Positions 52,833 through 60,967 of a stretch of 64,000 nt of DNA are shown in pieces. The stretch lies in contig SVFT01000007.1 of the NCBI GenBank assembly GCA_015056735.1, positions 103,538 through 167,537 on the forward strand. The letters run 5' to 3'. The translations under genes and the position numbers were made by a program. Positions within the stretch are counted from its first letter, which is position 1. Every line of letters starts with the position of its first letter. Origin of the DNA: Lachnospiraceae bacterium (lineage in GTDB: Bacteria > Bacillota > Clostridia > Lachnospirales > Lachnospiraceae). The notes below the pieces were generated by a model. The model was not told where the DNA came from. It ran no database searches and saw nothing but the letters and a program-made list of their open reading frames with translations.

Positions 52833-53431
52833 TGATGTCTAAGAAGATCCTGTTTGTTGACTGCTGTATACGTGGAAATGAGTCTCGAACAAAACGTCTG
52901 GCGGATGCGTTTTTTTCAAAGATCAATCCCAAAAAGTATGAGATCCGTCATCTGATCCTGGCTGAAGAAGATATAAAACCGCTTGTCGGCGATTTCTTTT
53001 GGGAGAGGCAGTCTCTTTTAGAGAAAAATGAGTTATCTCATCCCCGTTTTGACAGGGCGAGAGAATTTGCCGATGCTGACGCGGTCGTGATCGCAGCTCC
53101 TTTTTGGGACCTTCAGTTCCCGGCTCTGTTAAAGATCTATATCGAAAATATTACGATCGACGGGATCACATTCGGATGCAGTGAGCAGGGGATTTGCGGG
53201 CTTTGTAAAGGTTCCGATCTTGTCTTTCTTACAACGCGCGGCGGTTTTTATGCCGGCAGCGAGGATGAGCAGGGGAGCAGATATATCGATTCTCTTCACC
53301 GGTTTTTCGGTTTTGACCGTTATCACCTTGTTTTTGCCGAGGGACTTGATGCAGATGGGATCGATACGGATATTGTTCTGCAAAAAGCCTGCAAAGAAGC
53401 CGAGGAGCTAGCTTTGAAACTGTTTACGTAA
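52832..53431 (+). CDS. Flavodoxin-fold NAD(P)H oxidoreductase (azoreductase/quinone reductase type)
   Basis: A 199-residue protein of the flavodoxin_2 family. The FMN-phosphate loop region is CIRGNESRTKRLADAF, and APFWDLQFPALLKIYIENI, then LTTRGGFY are typical of AzoR/KefF-like enzymes. Its link with nucleoside uptake is unclear; it may reduce a modified base or quinone, or simply be the last gene carried in. The start codon shares a base with the previous stop; ATG at 52835 is also possible. Confidence 0.82.
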   Translation: MMSKKILFVDCCIRGNESRTKRLADAFFSKINPKKYEIRHLILAEEDIKPLVGDFFWERQSLLEKNELSHPRFDRAREFADADAVVIAAPFWDLQFPALLKIYIENITIDGITFGCSEQGICGLCKGSDLVFLTTRGGFYAGSEDEQGSRYIDSLHRFFGFDRYHLVFAEGLDADGIDTDIVLQKACKEAEELALKLFT

Positions 53432-53447
53432 AATTTTCAGATAGACC

Positions 53448-53476
53448 TTGACACCCAAATCGTTAGATGGTATTCT
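53448..53476 (+). promoter_or_regulatory. Promoter for rplU
   Basis: TTGACA (53448-53453), 17-base spacer, TATTCT (53471-53476). It restores independent expression of the L21-L27-Obg block downstream of the salvage cassette. Confidence 0.8.
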
Positions 53477-53482
53477 TTATGA

Positions 53483-53559
53483 GTATGCCGCATAGTGAGG
53501 TAAAAGTCTGCATATCTGCAGCACCGAAACTAGCGAGTAAGAGAAATAGGAGGTGCCCT
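53483..53559 (+). promoter_or_regulatory. L21 (rplU) mRNA leader with ribosome-site hairpin
   Basis: The roughly 77-base leader contains CTGCA/TGCAG pairing near 53508-53521 and GCACC (53521-53525), which can pair with GGTGC (53552-53556), part of the Shine-Dalgarno GGAGGTGC. This arrangement fits the Firmicutes L21 leader class in which the ribosomal protein represses its own translation. The assignment rests on position and pairing only. Confidence 0.6.
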
Positions 53560-53865
53560 ATGTACGCAATTATCGCAACCGGTGGTAAACAGTATAAAGT
53601 TTCTGAAGGTGATGTGATCAAAGTTGAAAAGCTTGACGCAGAAGCCGGCAATACTGTTACATTCGATACGGTTCTTGCTGTAAGCGACAAAGACCTTAAG
53701 GTTGGTTCTGATGTTGCTTCCGCATCTGTAACTGCAACTGTTATGGATCAGGGAAGAAGCAGAAAAGTTGTTGTTTACAAATACAAGAGAAAAACCGGAT
53801 ACCACAAGAAAAACGGTCACAGACAAGCATACACTCAGGTAAAAATTGAGAAGATCAATGCTTAA
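53560..53865 (+). CDS. rplU: 50S ribosomal protein L21
   Basis: A 101-residue protein starting [18 protein letters not shown], the L21 signature, and ending [22 protein letters not shown]. It binds 23S rRNA and needs L20 for assembly. The ATG at 53560 follows GGAGGTGCCCT; the in-frame upstream stretch is leader. Confidence 0.98.
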   Translation: MYAIIATGGKQYKVSEGDVIKVEKLDAEAGNTVTFDTVLAVSDKDLKVGSDVASASVTATVMDQGRSRKVVVYKYKRKTGYHKKNGHRQAYTQVKIEKINA

Positions 53866-53880
53866 TCAGCGGAGGCAGTA

Positions 53881-54207
53881 ATGACTGCTATTACCGTTTT
53901 TAAGACTAAGGACAATCAATATAAAGGATTTTCCTGTTCGGGACATGCAGGCTTTCAAGATATCGGAAAAGATATTGTATGTGCTTCGATCTCGATTCTT
54001 GTGATCAACACGATCAATGCGATCGAGAAGTTTACGGATCAGAAGTTTTCTGTGCAGGAAGATGAGAAGAAAGGCAGGATCGAACTTCGATTAGAGGGAA
54101 CGCTCTCTAAAGATTCTGTGCTTTTACTGGATGCTATGGTTCTTGGTCTTACGGAAATCCAGAAGAATTATTCGAAGTTTTGCAAAGTAAATTTCAAGGA
54201 GGTGTAA
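53881..54207 (+). CDS. prp: Ribosomal-processing cysteine protease Prp
   Basis: A 108-residue YsxB-family protease that removes the N-terminal extension of L27. The catalytic His is H22 (GHAG) and Cys is C34 ([10 protein letters not shown]), in the family order. Encoded between L21 and L27 as in all Firmicutes with the extended L27. Its substrate, with the expected site, is the next gene. Confidence 0.96.
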   Translation: MTAITVFKTKDNQYKGFSCSGHAGFQDIGKDIVCASISILVINTINAIEKFTDQKFSVQEDEKKGRIELRLEGTLSKDSVLLLDAMVLGLTEIQKNYSKFCKVNFKEV

Positions 54208-54211
54208 CCCC

Positions 54212-54499
54212 ATGTTAAATCTGAACCTTCAGTTTTTCGCTCATAAAAAAGGTGTTGGCTCTACCAAGAACGGTAGAGATTCCGAATCCAAGAGACTTGG
54301 TGCGAAGAGAGCCGACGGTCAGTTCGTAAAAGCCGGCAACATTTTGTTCAGACAGCGCGGAACCAAGATCCACCCCGGTGTGAATGTTGGAAGAGGCGGT
54401 GATGATACATTATTCGCATTGGTTGACGGTGTATTAAGATTCGAAAGAGTCGGAAGAGATAAAAAGCAGGCTTCCGTATATCCTGTAGAAGAAAAGTAA
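54212..54499 (+). CDS. rpmA: 50S ribosomal protein L27 with cleavable N-terminal extension
   Basis: A 95-residue protein whose first residues, [14 protein letters not shown], contain the Prp cleavage motif (LxLQFFA, cut after A10). The mature protein begins [20 protein letters not shown]. The flexible N-terminus reaches the peptidyl transferase centre, so cleavage is expected to be essential. RBS AAGGAGGTG. Confidence 0.98.
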   Translation: MLNLNLQFFAHKKGVGSTKNGRDSESKRLGAKRADGQFVKAGNILFRQRGTKIHPGVNVGRGGDDTLFALVDGVLRFERVGRDKKQASVYPVEEK

Positions 54500-54513
54500 T
54501 ACAAACTGCTTGG

Positions 54514-54550
54514 AAGGCTTCAAACATCTTTGTTTGGAGCCTTAATTTTT
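54514..54550 (+). terminator. Terminator after rpmA
   Basis: A 13-bp stem with one wobble (54514-54526 with 54531-54543), 4-base loop, then AATTTTT. Confidence 0.9.
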
Positions 54551-54559
54551 CTTATTTGA

Positions 54560-55861
<1,302 letters not shown>

Positions 55862-55882
55862 AATATTTTTAGGAGAAACAGC

Positions 55883-56182
55883 ATGAATTTCACCAGTAAA
55901 CAGCGTGCTTATTTAAAAGGTTTGGCAAGCAATCTGGATCCGATCTTTCAGATCGGAAAAGCATCGCTTACGCCGGAAGTAACTGCTGCGATCGAAGAGT
56001 CTTTTCATACAAGAGAACTCATTAAGGTCGCGGTATTGAAGAACTGCATAGATGATCCGAATGAGATCGCACAGATGCTTGCTGAACGGACCCGTTCTGA
56101 TGTAGTACAGGTGATCGGCAAGAAGATCGTTCTGTATAAGGAAAGCAAAGATAACAAAAAGATCATTCTTCCCATGCGATGA
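55883..56182 (+). CDS. yhbY: YhbY-type CRM-domain RNA-binding protein
   Basis: A 99-residue CRM-domain protein: TSKQRAYLKGLASNLDPIFQIGKASLT and a GxxG loop near VIGKKIVLYK. It associates with pre-50S particles. Lies between obgE and nadD in the standard order. Confidence 0.93.
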   Translation: MNFTSKQRAYLKGLASNLDPIFQIGKASLTPEVTAAIEESFHTRELIKVAVLKNCIDDPNEIAQMLAERTRSDVVQVIGKKIVLYKESKDNKKIILPMR

Positions 56183-56194
56183 TAGGAGCGTGTT

Positions 56195-56803
56195 ATGGCA
56201 CCTTTGAGAATCGGCATTCTGGGTGGAACATTTAATCCCATCCATAAGGGGCATATCGAGCTTGCCGAGCGCGCGAGAACTGCCGCAGATCTTGACCGTG
56301 TGATCTTTATTCCGAGTAATATATCTTACATGAAGGATCAGACGGAGATGTTATCGGCCGCTGTTCGCTATGAGCTCGTCCGTAAAAGCATTGCTTCCGA
56401 GCCTTTTTTTGATGTTTCGGATATGGAGATCAGGCGTGGGGGCGATTCCTTTACATTTGAAACGATCATGGAGCTGAAAGGCCTGTATCCGAACGACATT
56501 CTTTATTTTATTGTTGGTGCGGATACTGTTTTTTCTATGGAAAAATGGCAGCATCCTGAAGTGATCTTTCAAAATACGCGCATTCTTGCCGCTTCCAGAA
56601 AGGATTACGAACCGGATGAACTCATGAACAAGATCGATCTGTTAAAAGCTTCATACGGAGCGGATATCACGGTTTTTTCAACGGATAATATTGATATCTC
56701 TTCGACTATGATCCGCGATGCGCTTCGAAATGATCATTTGGCAGAAACGCTTCTTCCCGAAGCGGTCGTTAGTTACTTTAAAGAACATCATATTACATAC
56801 TAA
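56195..56803 (+). CDS. nadD: Nicotinate-nucleotide adenylyltransferase
   Basis: A 202-residue enzyme of NAD synthesis. GILGGTFNPIHKGHIELAERA holds the HxGH site, FIVGADTVFSMEKW and the C-terminal DNIDISSTMIRDAL (ISST motif) are present. The operon order nadD-yqeK-rsfS is conserved in Firmicutes. Confidence 0.97.
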   Translation: MAPLRIGILGGTFNPIHKGHIELAERARTAADLDRVIFIPSNISYMKDQTEMLSAAVRYELVRKSIASEPFFDVSDMEIRRGGDSFTFETIMELKGLYPNDILYFIVGADTVFSMEKWQHPEVIFQNTRILAASRKDYEPDELMNKIDLLKASYGADITVFSTDNIDISSTMIRDALRNDHLAETLLPEAVVSYFKEHHITY

Positions 56804-56815
56804 AGAGGAATTATC

Positions 56816-57403
56816 GTGAATCTACAAGATGTTGCCAGGATCCGTAAAAATATGGAAAAAGAGCTGGACGCCAAACGCTACGAACATACACTTGGCGTTG
56901 CATATACGGCAGCATGTCTGGCGATGTGCCATAATGAAGATCCGATCCGCGCTGAGATCGCCGGTCTTTTGCATGATAGTGCGAAGTGCTTTGATAATGA
57001 GAAGCGTATCCGTATCTGTAAGAAAAACAAGATCGGTATAACCGAATCAGAAAGTAAGAACCCGTTTTTGCTGCATGCAAAGGTTGGAGCATTTCTGGCA
57101 GAAGACAAGTACGGTATAAAAGATAGCGAGATTAAAGATGCCATTCTTTTCCATACGACCGGCAGACCGAAAATGGGACTGCTTGAAAAAATCATTTATA
57201 TCGCGGATTATATTGAGCCGTGCAGAAAACAATCTCCGAAACTGCCTGAGATTCGAAAGATCGCATTTACCGATCTTGATCAGGCACTTCTTATGATCCT
57301 GAGCGAGATCCTTCATTATCTGAGCACGACGAATGAACAGATCGATCCTATGACACAGCTGACATATGATTATTACATAAAGGAGCAGAAGAAAACGATA
57401 TGA
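56816..57403 (+). CDS. yqeK: YqeK HD-domain phosphohydrolase (GTG start)
   Basis: A 195-residue HD-domain protein. The metal-binding residues are in RYEHTLGVAYTA, GLLHDSAKCF and HAKVGAFLA, with HTTGRPKMGLLEKIIYIADYIEPCR. YqeK members hydrolyse diadenosine tetraphosphate. The GTG at 56816 follows AGAGGA. It overlaps rsfS by 4 bases. Confidence 0.93.
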   Translation: MNLQDVARIRKNMEKELDAKRYEHTLGVAYTAACLAMCHNEDPIRAEIAGLLHDSAKCFDNEKRIRICKKNKIGITESESKNPFLLHAKVGAFLAEDKYGIKDSEIKDAILFHTTGRPKMGLLEKIIYIADYIEPCRKQSPKLPEIRKIAFTDLDQALLMILSEILHYLSTTNEQIDPMTQLTYDYYIKEQKKTI

Positions 57404-57747
57404 CTATTTCCGAATACGTGAAAATTGCCGTAGAAGCGTTAGAAGATAAAAAAGCGCAGGACATTCGTATTATTGATATCAGTGAGATCTCAACGATCGC
57501 TGATTATTTTATTATCGCCGGCGGTGATAATCGCAATCAGATGCAGGCGCTGGCAAACAATGTAGAAGAGAAGCTTGGCAAGGCAGGTATGCCATTGCGA
57601 CAGATCGAAGGTTACGATACGGCAAACTGGATATTAATGGACTATCATGATATCATTATTCACCTTTTTGATCATGAAAACAGATTGTTTTACGATCTTG
57701 AGAGGATCTGGAGAGACGGTAAGCTGATCGATCAAACGGAACTGTAA
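57400..57747 (+). CDS. rsfS: Ribosomal silencing factor RsfS
   Basis: A 115-residue protein binding L14 to keep subunits apart in starvation. DISEISTIADYFIIAGGDNRNQMQALA and WILMDYHDIIIHLFDHENRLFYDLERIW are the family pattern. Last gene of the obg block, followed by a strong terminator. Confidence 0.96.
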   Translation: MTISEYVKIAVEALEDKKAQDIRIIDISEISTIADYFIIAGGDNRNQMQALANNVEEKLGKAGMPLRQIEGYDTANWILMDYHDIIIHLFDHENRLFYDLERIWRDGKLIDQTEL

Positions 57748-57753
57748 ACACAG

Positions 57754-57783
57754 AAAAAAGACCATCGATTTGATGGTCTTTTT
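57754..57783. terminator. Bidirectional terminator between rsfS and lexA
   Basis: Stem of at least 12 bp (57755-57766 with 57772-57783), core GACCATC/GATGGTC, with an A-run on the left and a T-run on the right, so it can serve rsfS on the + strand and lexA on the - strand. Confidence 0.9.
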
Positions 57784-57810
57784 ATATTCTGACAAAAACA
57801 GATTCTTCGT

Positions 57811-58431
57811 TTAATGGAAAAACCGAAGAACACCGTATACCTTGCCGAGGATCTTACAGTCATTAACAATGATAGGATCCATATAGTCATTTTCAGGCTG
57901 CAGACGGATATGTCCGTTCTCTTTATAGAAAGTCTTCACAGTAGCGGAATCATCGATCAGTGCAACGACAGTATCGCCGTTTTTAGCGGTATCACAGGTC
58001 TGCACAAAAATCTGATCGCCATTGTAAATGCCTGCATTGATCATGGAATCGCCCTTTACCTTTAAAGCAAAGGAAGGAGATCCGGTCGGAACATTTTCTG
58101 CCGGGATGGGGAAATAGCTTGCAATATTCTCCTCAGCCAGAATAGGAGAGCCTGCCGCGACGGTACCGACTACGGGGATGCTGACCATCTCTGTACGCAC
58201 AAGCTGAAACGAATCATCGCAGATCTCGATCGCTCGGGGTTTGGTCGGATCTCTTCTGATATAGCCGTTCTTTTCCAGTGTCTCTAAATGAGAATGAACG
58301 GACGAAGTAGACTTCAGATTAACAGCTTCACAGATCTCTCGTACTGCGGGGGGATAGCCTCGCTTTAAAATCTCTTCTTTAATATATTCTAAAATCTCTC
58401 TTTGTTTAGCACTGATCTTGCCGTATCCCAT
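57811..58431 (-). CDS. lexA: SOS repressor LexA
   Basis: A 206-residue repressor. The N-terminal winged helix ([42 protein letters not shown]) is followed by the self-cleavage site A93-G94 (VAAGSP) and the Ser-Lys dyad S129 (GDSM) and K166 (ATVKTFY). The ATG at 58431 is preceded by GGAGG; an ATG at 58443 contains that ribosome site and is rejected. It is divergent from the LysM gene, as in Bacillus lexA/yneA, and its promoter carries LexA boxes, implying autorepression. Confidence 0.97.
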   Translation of the reverse strand: MGYGKISAKQREILEYIKEEILKRGYPPAVREICEAVNLKSTSSVHSHLETLEKNGYIRRDPTKPRAIEICDDSFQLVRTEMVSIPVVGTVAAGSPILAEENIASYFPIPAENVPTGSPSFALKVKGDSMINAGIYNGDQIFVQTCDTAKNGDTVVALIDDSATVKTFYKENGHIRLQPENDYMDPIIVNDCKILGKVYGVLRFFH

Positions 58432-58448
58432 ATGAACCTCCATAAAAC

Positions 58449-58462
58449 CAAATGTATGTTCC
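58449..58462. promoter_or_regulatory. LexA box 1
   Basis: CAAATGTATGTTCC, close to the Gram-positive LexA consensus CGAACATATGTTCG. It lies at the lexA transcription start. Confidence 0.7.
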
Positions 58463-58469
58463 TATAAGT

Positions 58470-58498
58470 ATAGTAGCATGCTCAAAATGAAAAAGCAA
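58470..58498 (-). promoter_or_regulatory. lexA promoter
   Basis: On the minus strand: TTGCTT (58498-58493), 17-base spacer, TACTAT (58475-58470). One LexA box (58496-58509) touches the -35 and another (58449-58462) covers the expected start point. Confidence 0.7.
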
Positions 58499-58522
58499 AC
58501 ATATATTCCAAATATTTGTTCG
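58496..58522. promoter_or_regulatory. LexA boxes 2 and 3 (adjacent)
   Basis: CAAACATATATTCC (58496-58509) and CAAATATTTGTTCG (58509-58522) sit head to tail, sharing one base; their centres are 13 bp apart. The first overlaps the lexA -35. Confidence 0.7.
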
Positions 58523-58540
58523 ATTTTTTAGCAAAAACTG

Positions 58541-58569
58541 TTGACATCAGAATGTATGTTCGGTATTAT
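58541..58569 (+). promoter_or_regulatory. Promoter of the YneA-like gene with LexA box 4 inside
   Basis: TTGACA (58541-58546), 17-base spacer, TATTAT (58564-58569). The spacer contains the LexA box AGAATGTATGTTCG (58549-58562), so LexA binding would block RNA polymerase directly. Confidence 0.85.
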
Positions 58570-58581
58570 ATAGTCACAAAG

Positions 58582-58608
58582 AAAACATATGTTCGTAACA
58601 CTTGTTCG
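58582..58608. promoter_or_regulatory. LexA boxes 5 and 6 (adjacent)
   Basis: AAAACATATGTTCG (58582-58595) and GTAACACTTGTTCG (58595-58608), again head to tail with a shared base and 13-bp centre spacing, just downstream of the transcription start. Confidence 0.75.
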
Positions 58609-58627
58609 TATAATATAGGAGAGGATC

Positions 58628-59005
58628 ATGAAAGAGAGAAGTACACGTGAATTGATTAACGAAAACAGCGAGCGACGTATTCGCAATAACAGAAAGCGTC
58701 GTATCAGACAACGTCGCAGGAATGTTGCGCTTTTTGCTGCTGCGCTGACATTTGTTTCCATTTGTTTCTTTATGATCAGTGGGTTGCTTGTAAACGCGCA
58801 GACTTCTCAGGAGCATGAATTGCATAAAGTTTATTCCAGCATCCCTGTTTCTGCGGGGGATGATCTTTGGAGTATAGCGCGGGAGCATGTAAACGAAGAT
58901 GTTACAGATGTCTCTTCGTATGTGGAGGAAGTCAGATCTATCAATCATTTAGAGGATGATCTGATCAAGAGCGGTATGTATCTTGTGATCCCCAGGTATT
59001 ATTAA
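58628..59005 (+). CDS. yneA: YneA-like SOS cell-division suppressor (LysM protein)
   Basis: A 125-residue protein. A very basic N-terminus (RRIRNNRKRRIRQRRR, about 16-31) leads to one transmembrane helix (about 33-55) and an extracellular LysM domain (about 68-123, VSAGDDLWSIAREH ... YLVIPRYY). Bacillus YneA has the same helix-LysM plan, is divergent from lexA and halts division after DNA damage. Here the promoter is covered by LexA boxes, which supports the same role. Sequence identity to YneA cannot be measured here. Confidence 0.82.
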   Translation: MKERSTRELINENSERRIRNNRKRRIRQRRRNVALFAAALTFVSICFFMISGLLVNAQTSQEHELHKVYSSIPVSAGDDLWSIAREHVNEDVTDVSSYVEEVRSINHLEDDLIKSGMYLVIPRYY

Positions 59006-59007
59006 AC

Positions 59008-59050
59008 AGCAAATGCCCCATTAACCGTATGATTAAAGGGGCATTTGCTT
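59008..59050. terminator. Large hairpin between convergent yneA-like and recombinase genes
   Basis: A perfect 12-bp stem AGCAAATGCCCC/GGGGCATTTGCT (59008-59019 with 59038-59049) with a further TTAA/TTAA pairing inside. T-runs are weak on both sides. It probably ends transcription of both converging genes. Confidence 0.65.
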
Positions 59051-59059
59051 ACCGTTATA

Positions 59060-60115
59060 CTAATCGTCTTCACGCAGACGGATCGCCTTTGCTGCTTTCC
59101 GCTTGTTTTGATCCTGCATCGCAGCATAATGCTTTCGGGTTGTGTTTACATCTTTATGCCCGAGTACATCTGCCACAAGATAAATGTCGCCGGTTTCCTG
59201 ATAGAGGTTTGTGCCGAACGTACTTCGAAGCTTATGCGGTGTGATCTTTTTAAGTGAAGTAACAAGGGATGCATATTTTTTTACAAGCTTTTCGACGGAA
59301 CGTACCGTGATCCTGCGATTCTGAAGGGATAAGAACAGCGCATCCTCATGGCCCGAAACCGGCAGGATATGACTGCGCTCCTTAAGATAATCCATTAACG
59401 CATTTTCTACTTCATCACCAAAATATACAACGTCCTCGTAGCCGCCTTTACGTCGTATTTTGATACGCAGATTATCAAAATCGACATCATTCAGATCGAG
59501 TCCTACACACTCTGACACACGGATACCGGTACCGAGCAAAAGCGTAAGCAACGCAAGATCTCTGACCCTTGTTTTTTTATGGAAGTCCCTCTGCTTCTCG
59601 GTAAGTGCTGTGCCTTCTTCCACTTGATCAAGCAGTTTCGCGACTTCATTGGGATCCAGACGGATGATCTCTTTCTGATGTAGTTTGGGCATCGGTACAA
59701 GAGACGGCGCATTTGTCGTGATCAGTTCACTTGTAAAATAGTAATTGTAAAAACTGCGAAGAGAAGCCAGTTTCCGGGCTTTTCCGCGCTCGTCGTTGGT
59801 GATCTCCTGACCGTCTCGTTCATATAGAGACAGATATTCCATATATTCTTCCACATCTTCGCGATCGATCTGATCGAGAAGGCTGAGAGGGTAGTCTGTG
59901 ATCTCCGTTTTTGCGCAGACTGCGTTTTTTTCATGCAGGAATTCGAAAAACAGGCGGATATCATACGCATAAGCCAGTCTTGTACGAGCCGAAGTCTGGT
60001 TTTCGATCCCTCGAAAGAATTGCTTACAAAAGGGTGGAAGAGTGGCCAGTACTTCGCGCATGCGCTGGATGTTGATCTTATTTTGTTCGTCATGATAATT
60101 GATCTTTTTTTCCAT
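59060..60115 (-). CDS. Tyrosine recombinase of XerS type
   Basis: A 351-residue site-specific recombinase. Catalytic residues are Arg in GTGIRVSECVGL, Lys in RRKGGYEDV, H294 and R297 (PHKLR), H320 (LGHKDV) and nucleophile Y330 (KHYAAM). Length exceeds XerC/XerD (about 300) and matches XerS (about 356), the single Xer of streptococci and lactococci; DYPLSLLDQIDREDVEEYMEYL and DFHKKTRVRDLALLTLLLGTG follow the same layout. No attachment site, excisionase or phage gene is nearby, so chromosome dimer resolution is more likely than an integrase. ATG 60115 is preferred to GTG 60130, which overlaps the ribosome site. Confidence 0.8.
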   Translation of the reverse strand: MEKKINYHDEQNKINIQRMREVLATLPPFCKQFFRGIENQTSARTRLAYAYDIRLFFEFLHEKNAVCAKTEITDYPLSLLDQIDREDVEEYMEYLSLYERDGQEITNDERGKARKLASLRSFYNYYFTSELITTNAPSLVPMPKLHQKEIIRLDPNEVAKLLDQVEEGTALTEKQRDFHKKTRVRDLALLTLLLGTGIRVSECVGLDLNDVDFDNLRIKIRRKGGYEDVVYFGDEVENALMDYLKERSHILPVSGHEDALFLSLQNRRITVRSVEKLVKKYASLVTSLKKITPHKLRSTFGTNLYQETGDIYLVADVLGHKDVNTTRKHYAAMQDQNKRKAAKAIRLREDD

Positions 60116-60123
60116 ACACGGAT

Positions 60124-60834
60124 CTACCACCTGTCTATATGCGCCGAACGGATAGCGGAAAACATCCGCTCCTTTACGCCGGGCGCATTGAAGTTGATGT
60201 CTCTTAATAATTCATGTGCGTATTCGCGTTTTGTATGTCCGTCAGCCGGACAAGGACTTTTGACAACAGGGATCTGATGCTTATTAATAAAACCGATCAC
60301 ATCGGCTTCGTTCATATATATGAGAGGTCTGATCACAGTAAGATCCATACGGTCAAGGTATGTGACCGGCGAAAAGGTATGAAAACGCCCTTCATATATA
60401 AGAGATAGCATCATAGTCTCAATGACATCATCTTTATGATGCGCATACGCTACTTTATTGCATCCGGCTTTCTTGATCGCCTCATTTAAAGCGCCTTTTC
60501 GCATCTTTGCACAAAGGGCACAGGGATTGGATTCTTTTCTGTCTTCAAAAATGATCGAACCGATATCGGTTTTTATGATCGAATAGGGCACATCGAGATT
60601 CCGGCATATTTTTTCAATTCCGCTTAGGTCAAGATTCTGAAATCCAAGATCGACCGTAACTGCATGGATCTTAAAATGATTCGGATAAAATCGCATCAAT
60701 CCGTGCAGTGCATAAAGAAGTGTGAGAGAATCCTTTCCGCCTGAAATCCCAACAGCGATCCGATCGCCCTCCTCGATCATATGATAATCATCTATCGCTT
60801 TTCTTGTTAAACTTAAAATCTGTTGCAGTTTCAT
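60124..60834 (-). CDS. ttcA: TtcA-like tRNA 2-thiolation PP-loop ATPase
   Basis: A 236-residue PP-loop protein. The ATP-pyrophosphatase loop is GISGGKDSLTLLYAL. The paired cysteines of TtcA are in NPCALCAKMR and a third Cys is in KSPCPADGHTKRE. AYAHHKDDVIETMMLSL is conserved. TtcA makes 2-thiocytidine-32 in tRNA using an iron-sulfur cluster; related clostridial copies may act on other positions. It is upstream of the recombinase gene with 8 bases between. Confidence 0.85.
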   Translation of the reverse strand: MKLQQILSLTRKAIDDYHMIEEGDRIAVGISGGKDSLTLLYALHGLMRFYPNHFKIHAVTVDLGFQNLDLSGIEKICRNLDVPYSIIKTDIGSIIFEDRKESNPCALCAKMRKGALNEAIKKAGCNKVAYAHHKDDVIETMMLSLIYEGRFHTFSPVTYLDRMDLTVIRPLIYMNEADVIGFINKHQIPVVKSPCPADGHTKREYAHELLRDINFNAPGVKERMFSAIRSAHIDRW

Positions 60835-60853
60835 ATCTTATCTCCGTTCTTTC

Positions 60854-60873
60854 ATCGTTTCAATTATAACGAT
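60854..60873. promoter_or_regulatory. Inverted repeat over the ttcA-like -10 box
   Basis: Perfect 6-bp arms ATCGTT/AACGAT with an 8-base spacer. The spacer region includes a minus-strand TATAAT (60868-60863) that is the likely -10 of the ttcA-like gene; no good -35 was seen. Candidate operator only. Confidence 0.4.
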
Positions 60874-60921
60874 TTTTATTCGTTTTTTCATTCTTTTTTA
60901 GATACATAATCAGATGTATGA

Positions 60922-60927
60922 TATAAT
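60922..60927 (+). promoter_or_regulatory. Probable -10 box for the AI-2E-family gene
   Basis: TATAAT 41 bases before the chosen start. No clear -35 at 16-18 bases upstream. Confidence 0.4.
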
Positions 60928-60967
60928 ATTTACGTTAACTAAAACAATTCAATTTGTGGGGGGACTT

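Noticed and set aside
58609..58614. TATAAT just before the YneA-like gene as a second promoter
   Set aside because: Its start point would fall within the ribosome-binding site, and no -35 element lies 16-18 bases upstream; LexA box 5 occupies that place.
59060..60115. Recombinase as a phage or island integrase
   Set aside because: No attachment repeats, no tRNA target and no phage genes adjoin it; it sits in a plain two-gene unit behind ttcA-like.
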